A stretch of DNA of 9,805 nt, from the NCBI GenBank assembly GCA_025934475.1, contig JAICXZ010000056.1, positions 1 through 9,805 on the forward strand. Direction: 5' to 3'. This document shows positions 6,772 through 9,805 of this stretch, in pieces (the stretch's first letter is position 1; each line of letters opens with the position of its first letter). Made by a program: the position numbers and the translations under genes. The notes beneath the pieces are model-generated. The model was not told the DNA's origin, searched no databases, and was given only the letters and a program-made list of their open reading frames with translations. This stretch comes from Mucilaginibacter sp. GTDB taxonomy: Bacteria > Bacteroidota > Bacteroidia > Sphingobacteriales > Sphingobacteriaceae.

Positions 6772-7569
6772 TCAATTGTGACCTGATCCATCATTGCCGT
6801 GACCGCCTTCACCATGGCTGCCACCGTCATCTCCGCCTTCCTGGTGCATTTGTGTATCACCGCAATTTTCAACATTTAACCTGATCTTGTTAAAGAGGTT
6901 AGCGTTTGAATTGTCGCTGATAACGATAACTCCGCCGGTTAGACTTGCGCTGCTCAGATCGGAAGCGGTGATTCCGGCAACCATTTTATCCAGATGGAGT
7001 TGTACAAGTGTCGAAATATCGCCGGTATTGTGCAGCATAACGTTACTTGCTTCGGCTTTGATGGTCAGGTCCTGGTTGATATCAAGCTCAACAGGCGTTA
7101 TCGTTCCATCTGCGGCAGTAAATGAGCCCTTTAATTTTAGTGGAATTGCGCTGGTATCTGCCATGCGGGTAAAATCAACACGCACTTCGATTTCTTTGTA
7201 AATTCCTGTGTCAAGGGCTGCTGTTACTACTGATGGATTGAGCGCAAACAGGTCGACAGCCATCAAATTACGAGTGGTGATCTCAATGCTGCTTTGAGCC
7301 GTTTTGGCTTCGAGCCTGAACCTTGTGATATTGGCAGTGCCCGAACTGAACATGATAACCGGCGCAACCGAATTCACATTTAATTTGGAGGCCGACGCCA
7401 TCAAGGCTGTTGATGTATTGACGGCTTTCAGGGAAAATGCAACCTGTGAGGCCTTCGTAACAGCGGCAGGTTTAACGCCACTGTCTTTCTTGCAGCTGTA
7501 AACACAGGCAATGGTTAGTAATACAACTAATGCTTTTTTGATCTGGGTTAATGATGCTAAATTTTTCAT
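6772..7569 (-). CDS. Lipoprotein with DUF4382-like body and His/Gly/Asp-rich tail
   Basis: Predicted lipoprotein of 265 residues. The ATG at 7569 is chosen over an in-frame TTG at 7581; it gives a signal with KK before a hydrophobic stretch and the lipobox VYSC, C26, followed by KKD. The body (about 40-230) is beta-rich; phrases such as LMAVDLFALN and DTGIYKEIEVRVDF resemble the DUF4382 type of Bacteroidota lipoproteins, a tentative assignment. The last 24 residues (242-265) are almost only G, H, D, E, S, Q and N with four histidines, which could bind metal or be a flexible surface tail. It has its own copy of the ECF-like promoter (7590-7620) and a strong terminator at 6720-6750, so it is a single-gene unit predicted to be driven by the sigma factor encoded just upstream. 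Only 12 bases separate its stop from that of the convergent CHAT gene. Confidence 0.8.
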   Translation of the reverse strand: MKNLASLTQIKKALVVLLTIACVYSCKKDSGVKPAAVTKASQVAFSLKAVNTSTALMASASKLNVNSVAPVIMFSSGTANITRFRLEAKTAQSSIEITTRNLMAVDLFALNPSVVTAALDTGIYKEIEVRVDFTRMADTSAIPLKLKGSFTAADGTITPVELDINQDLTIKAEASNVMLHNTGDISTLVQLHLDKMVAGITASDLSSASLTGGVIVISDNSNANLFNKIRLNVENCGDTQMHQEGGDDGGSHGEGGHGNDGSGHN

Positions 7570-7589
7570 GGTTTTATTCAATTTTTATT

Positions 7590-7620
7590 ATTGGTAAATA
7601 CCATGAACCGAAATGTAACC
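7590..7620 (-). promoter_or_regulatory. ECF-sigma-like promoter of the His-rich-tail lipoprotein (shared motif, copy 2)
   Basis: On the minus strand GGTTACA (7620-7614) and TTTACCAA (7598-7591) reproduce GTTAC-N16-TTTAC-n-AA. It shares its first 12 bases, GGTTACATTTCG, with the copy before the lipoprotein/CHAT unit. The element ends 20 bases before the ATG at 7569, implying a short leader. Confidence 0.7.
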
Positions 7621-7638
7621 GGCTGATCTAAATTTTTT

Positions 7639-7687
7639 AAAAAAATTGCAGATTTGATTTTATAAGTTTCGACATCTGCATTTTTTT
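7639..7687. terminator. Bidirectional terminator-like hairpin after the sigma/anti-sigma genes
   Basis: TGCAGAT (7647-7653) and ATCTGCA (7674-7680) form exact 7-bp arms around a 20-base AT-rich loop. Seven A precede it (7639-7645) and seven T follow it (7681-7687), so on either strand the stem is followed by a T-run. It lies 77 bases past the anti-sigma stop and before the promoter of the lipoprotein gene, so it probably separates the two minus-strand units. The large loop makes it a weak classical terminator. Confidence 0.45.
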
Positions 7688-7714
7688 GTTCCTGTCAAAG
7701 GCTGGCAGGTGGAA

Positions 7715-7730
7715 TGCAACTGCAGTTGCA
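7715..7730. repeat. 16-bp perfect palindrome 3' of the anti-sigma gene
   Basis: TGCAACTGCAGTTGCA is its own reverse complement. It lies 26 bases past the anti-sigma stop codon in the minus-strand direction. No T-run follows on either strand. It could be an mRNA-end hairpin that slows decay, or a protein site; nothing decides between them. Confidence 0.4.
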
Positions 7731-7756
7731 AAGAAAAGATTCAAAAAAAGCTGCAC

Positions 7757-8521
7757 TTATTTCCCGTGGTCCTTAATGGCAAGTATTTTAAGTCGGAGCA
7801 TCATCCAAAAAGTCACTTTATCATGATAGAGATGATCGGGATTCGTATATATTTTTTCAAAGATCGACTTTGCTTTTGCCGATTGATGATTTTCCAAATA
7901 GGTGAAGCCTAAATAATATTCAGCGTCATCCCGAAATGAATTATCCGGATTGCCCGGGTTGATCAATCGATTATAAAGAGTTATAGCGTCGCCATATTGA
8001 TGCGTCTGTTGGTAAGCCTGGGCGGCCAAAAGATAATCGCGGTTGTTTGGGCTTGAGGTAGCTTTAAAATCAGCGATAACCTGGCTGTAGTTTGCCGTGT
8101 TAAAATCATTTACTATGGCGTTGTTTGGGTTTTCGCCACGGGCTACACTTACTTTATATGGCTGATAATTCTCCTTGTACAGTCTGGCAGATGATGTGCT
8201 GGCATACATAAAAATAGTAACCGAAAGCAATGCGAACATAAGAATAGCCGCATATTTCATCAAATGGAGGGCAAAAGGGTAAACTTTAGACTTCGATACC
8301 GCTTCGGCTTCCGCTTGCAACATTTGTTTTCTAACCGAAGCAACCTGGCTTTTAAGACCGTACGCGCGTACCGCTTCCTGAGCCAATTGAAGATTATGAA
8401 GCTCTTTTTGCATAGCTTCGTCTGCACTTAGTAATTCTTCAACAGCTTTCCGCTCATTATCAGACAATTCACCATCAAGGTATTGTATGAGCTTTTCAGT
8501 TATTTCTTCGTTACGATCCAT
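7757..8521 (-). CDS. Membrane anti-sigma factor with periplasmic TPR domain
   Basis: Predicted to hold the sigma factor encoded just upstream. In its 254 residues an N-terminal cytoplasmic helical domain (about 5-70; LIQYLDGELSDNERKAVEELL) matches the usual opening of Bacteroidota anti-sigma factors. It contains no cysteine, so it is not of the zinc-binding HxxxCxxC type. Residues 88-106 form one membrane helix with lysines before it (N-in). The outer part has LYKENYQPYKV (114-124) and TPR-like pairs at about 161-230 (YLLAAQAYQQTHQYGDAITLYNRL; AEYYLGFTYLENHQSAKAKSIFEKI). Its ATG overlaps the sigma stop by 11 bases (ATGGATCGTAA), implying translational coupling and matched amounts. The TPR domain probably senses a partner in the periplasm, the compartment predicted for the CHAT protein. 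The function is inferred from domain layout and gene order. Confidence 0.82.
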   Translation of the reverse strand: MDRNEEITEKLIQYLDGELSDNERKAVEELLSADEAMQKELHNLQLAQEAVRAYGLKSQVASVRKQMLQAEAEAVSKSKVYPFALHLMKYAAILMFALLSVTIFMYASTSSARLYKENYQPYKVSVARGENPNNAIVNDFNTANYSQVIADFKATSSPNNRDYLLAAQAYQQTHQYGDAITLYNRLINPGNPDNSFRDDAEYYLGFTYLENHQSAKAKSIFEKIYTNPDHLYHDKVTFWMMLRLKILAIKDHGK

Positions 8522-9122
8522 AAGTCAATGCGTTCTTAAACTGCCGGGCCAATTCGGGATTGCTATCCAGCATTTGTTCGAGGCTCTTTAAACATTTATA
8601 TTTTTTATTTCTTAAAACCTGTTCATTCTGAAACTCAACCAACGGAAGTATATCCTTCATAGGCAGATCTTCGTAATAGAAAGCGACTAAAATTTTCCTG
8701 CAAACATCGCCAAGCTTATCTATCATGGTCATCACTATATTTTTAGATTCCCGGCCGGCTACCAGGTAACTTACGTCGGTTTCTTCAAGGTCTCTCGCAG
8801 CCTCATATTTTTCCTCCCGATGCAAAACACGGTTTCTTCTTTTCAATTCATTAAGCCAGGTGAACCGGCACAGGCTATATAAAAACGTTTTTATACTGGA
8901 TTCACCTTTAAATTTGTCTCTCCTTACTACGTCTATAAAATTGACAATCACCTCCTGGAAAATATCCTCGGCATCCTGCTCCGAACCCTGGTTGTTTCGG
9001 ACATAGCTGCTTAAGCCGCCATAATAGTTTTTATACAAGTGTTTGATCGCTAAATCACTCACGCGATCTTTTTTAAGCGTTTTGATCAACTCTTCGTCAG
9101 AGTATCCAATCACTTTGCTCAT
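8511..9122 (-). CDS. ECF-like sigma-70 family RNA polymerase sigma factor
   Basis: Directs RNA polymerase to a small regulon. The 203 residues show the two-domain ECF layout. Region 2 covers about 22-96, with DAEDIFQEVIVNFI (50-63, core-binding helix) and KGESSIKTFLYSLCRFTWLNELKRR (72-96, -10 recognition). Region 4 covers about 134-186, with CRKILVAFYYEDLPMKDI and a helix-turn-helix ending in NKKYKCLKSL. The linker (100-130) is short and acidic, and there is no sigma-3 domain. The ATG at 9122 is the only reasonable start. It overlaps the anti-sigma gene. The shared promoter-like element lies 11 bases before the start, indicating autoregulation. Region 4 departs from the commonest ECF pattern, so a specialised subgroup is likely. 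Confidence 0.92.
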   Translation of the reverse strand: MSKVIGYSDEELIKTLKKDRVSDLAIKHLYKNYYGGLSSYVRNNQGSEQDAEDIFQEVIVNFIDVVRRDKFKGESSIKTFLYSLCRFTWLNELKRRNRVLHREEKYEAARDLEETDVSYLVAGRESKNIVMTMIDKLGDVCRKILVAFYYEDLPMKDILPLVEFQNEQVLRNKKYKCLKSLEQMLDSNPELARQFKNALTYGS

Positions 9123-9133
9123 GCAATTCTTAG

Positions 9134-9164
9134 ATTAGTAAATACTGTACCTGGTTTTGTAACT
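9134..9164 (-). promoter_or_regulatory. ECF-sigma-like promoter of the sigma/anti-sigma operon (shared motif, copy 3)
   Basis: On the minus strand AGTTACA (9164-9158) and TTTACTAA (9142-9135) match the GTTAC-N16-TTTAC-n-AA pattern of the other two units (19 of 31 positions identical with the copy at 7590-7620). With the start codon only 11 bases beyond the element, the mRNA would begin nearly at the gene. This suggests positive autoregulation by the encoded sigma factor. Confidence 0.65.
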
Positions 9165-9236
9165 AAAGCTAACAGTTTTGTTTCGCTTAATTGGGATAAC
9201 CCAGGTAACATCGTTTGCATTCTGTTGCCATCTCGG

Positions 9237-9271
9237 TTGTCGCGGAAGCTAAATTAAAATGCCTATCTTTA
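9237..9271 (+). promoter_or_regulatory. Possible housekeeping promoter of the secreted-protein gene
   Basis: TATCTTTA at 9264-9271 is one base from TAnnTTTG, with TTG at 9237-9239 after a rather long 24-base spacer. It lies 17 bases before the ATG at 9289. The shared GTTAC/TTTAC element is absent from this side. Confidence 0.35.
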
Positions 9272-9288
9272 CTGGAAACCTTGTTAAT

Positions 9289-9805
9289 ATGAATAAGATC
9301 AAATTATTTCTTGCATTTGTTATAGCAGGTACTTCTGCGTCCGCCTATGCGCAACAAGTGAAACCTACATTTAAAAAGATAATATACGTACCTTATTTCC
9401 TGCAATTGTCGGGCAAGGATACGGTTCATTTTATACGAGATCGTTTAGAGGTTAATGAAAATGGCTACGCGCATTATACGATCACCTATTATACCCGTCC
9501 GCGAAGTACCTATGATACTATTTATCAACTGCCGGATACGCTGATCGCCAGGTTAAATAAAATATTTAACGTGAAAAGTGATCTGGAGTCGTTTAGGATA
9601 TCCGACAAACAACCTAACGGTTTTGCTTATAAAGTCGAACTGATATTTATCAGCTTTATGGACCTTATAGGGAAAACGCATTCTTATATTGATGCTTGGC
9701 CATATATGAGTAAAGAATTTAATGCGGCCTTGAAAGCATCTATTTATAGAGCAAGGATCAGTACCGATAAGGATTTTGTACTTGATGATAAAGCTTTGGT
9801 TAACC
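9289..9805 (+). CDS. Secreted protein of unknown function (3' end outside window)
   Basis: An open frame from the ATG at 9289 runs 172 codons to the window edge. It begins with a clear signal peptide (MNKIKLFLAFVIAG, then SASAYA, cleavage expected after residue 21 before QQ), so the product is exported to the periplasm or beyond, without a lipobox. The mature part is rich in aromatic residues and beta-prone (YAHYTITYYTRPRSTYDTIY) with a later helical part (KEFNAALKASIYRARI). I do not recognise the family. It is divergent from the sigma gene and does not carry the shared promoter element, so it is probably not part of that regulon. Confidence 0.75.
   Translation, partial: MNKIKLFLAFVIAGTSASAYAQQVKPTFKKIIYVPYFLQLSGKDTVHFIRDRLEVNENGYAHYTITYYTRPRSTYDTIYQLPDTLIARLNKIFNVKSDLESFRISDKQPNGFAYKVELIFISFMDLIGKTHSYIDAWPYMSKEFNAALKASIYRARISTDKDFVLDDKALVN

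Noticed and set aside
7570..7581. TTG start at 7581 for the His-rich-tail lipoprotein
   Set aside because: The ATG at 7569 gives a normal lipoprotein signal, and the TTG falls almost at the expected transcription start.
3973..9122. Type III-E CRISPR (Craspase) locus
   Set aside because: No repeat array, gRAMP effector or Csx30/Csx31 gene is present, and the CHAT protein is exported; only the logic is similar.
9204..9210. GGTAACA on the plus strand before the secreted-protein gene as a fourth copy of the shared element
   Set aside because: There is no TTTAC 16 bases downstream, and the first half differs at the T of GTTAC.

Overview
The window looks like chromosomal DNA of a Bacteroidota bacterium, most likely Sphingobacteriaceae (Mucilaginibacter/Pedobacter-like). 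The reasons are lipoprotein signals ending in S-C-K-K, promoters resembling the Bacteroidota TTG / TAnnTTTG type, few Shine-Dalgarno sequences, and GTAGAnACGC-type palindromic repeats. The lineage is inferred from style, not from a search.

Layout. Positions 1-1242 (minus) hold the 5' part of a Do/DegP-type periplasmic serine protease. Divergent from it is dapF (1444-2238, GTG start), whose stop codon lies inside a perfect 28-bp palindrome; a second, degraded copy of that repeat follows. A MacroD/YmdB-type macro-domain gene is at 2372-2914. These are ordinary housekeeping or stress genes.

Positions 2941-9164 form the interesting part. On the plus strand a two-gene unit encodes a lipoprotein with an Ig-like region (3091-3927) and a 928-residue TPR-CHAT protein (3973-6759) with a signal peptide, an intact His/Cys pair and a C-terminal membrane anchor. 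Convergent to it on the minus strand are an ECF-like sigma factor (9122-8511), a membrane anti-sigma/TPR protein overlapping it by 11 bases (8521-7757), and, after a terminator-like hairpin, a second lipoprotein with a His/Gly/Asp-rich tail (7569-6772). A partial gene for a secreted protein of unknown function (from 9289) diverges from the sigma gene.

The main result is a shared 31-bp promoter-like element, GTTAC-N16-TTTAC-n-AA. It lies in the correct orientation directly upstream of exactly these three transcription units: before the lipoprotein/CHAT unit (2987-3017), before the second lipoprotein (7590-7620) and before the sigma gene itself (9134-9164). The spacing is what an ECF sigma factor would use. 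I infer one autoregulated module in which a membrane anti-sigma factor with a periplasmic TPR domain restrains the sigma factor, and the sigma factor drives itself, two lipoproteins and a periplasm-facing CHAT protease. The CHAT protein and the anti-sigma TPR domain are predicted to face the same compartment, so proteolytic release or feedback is a testable idea. It resembles in logic, but not in location, the TPR-CHAT/Csx30/RpoE arrangement of type III-E CRISPR systems.
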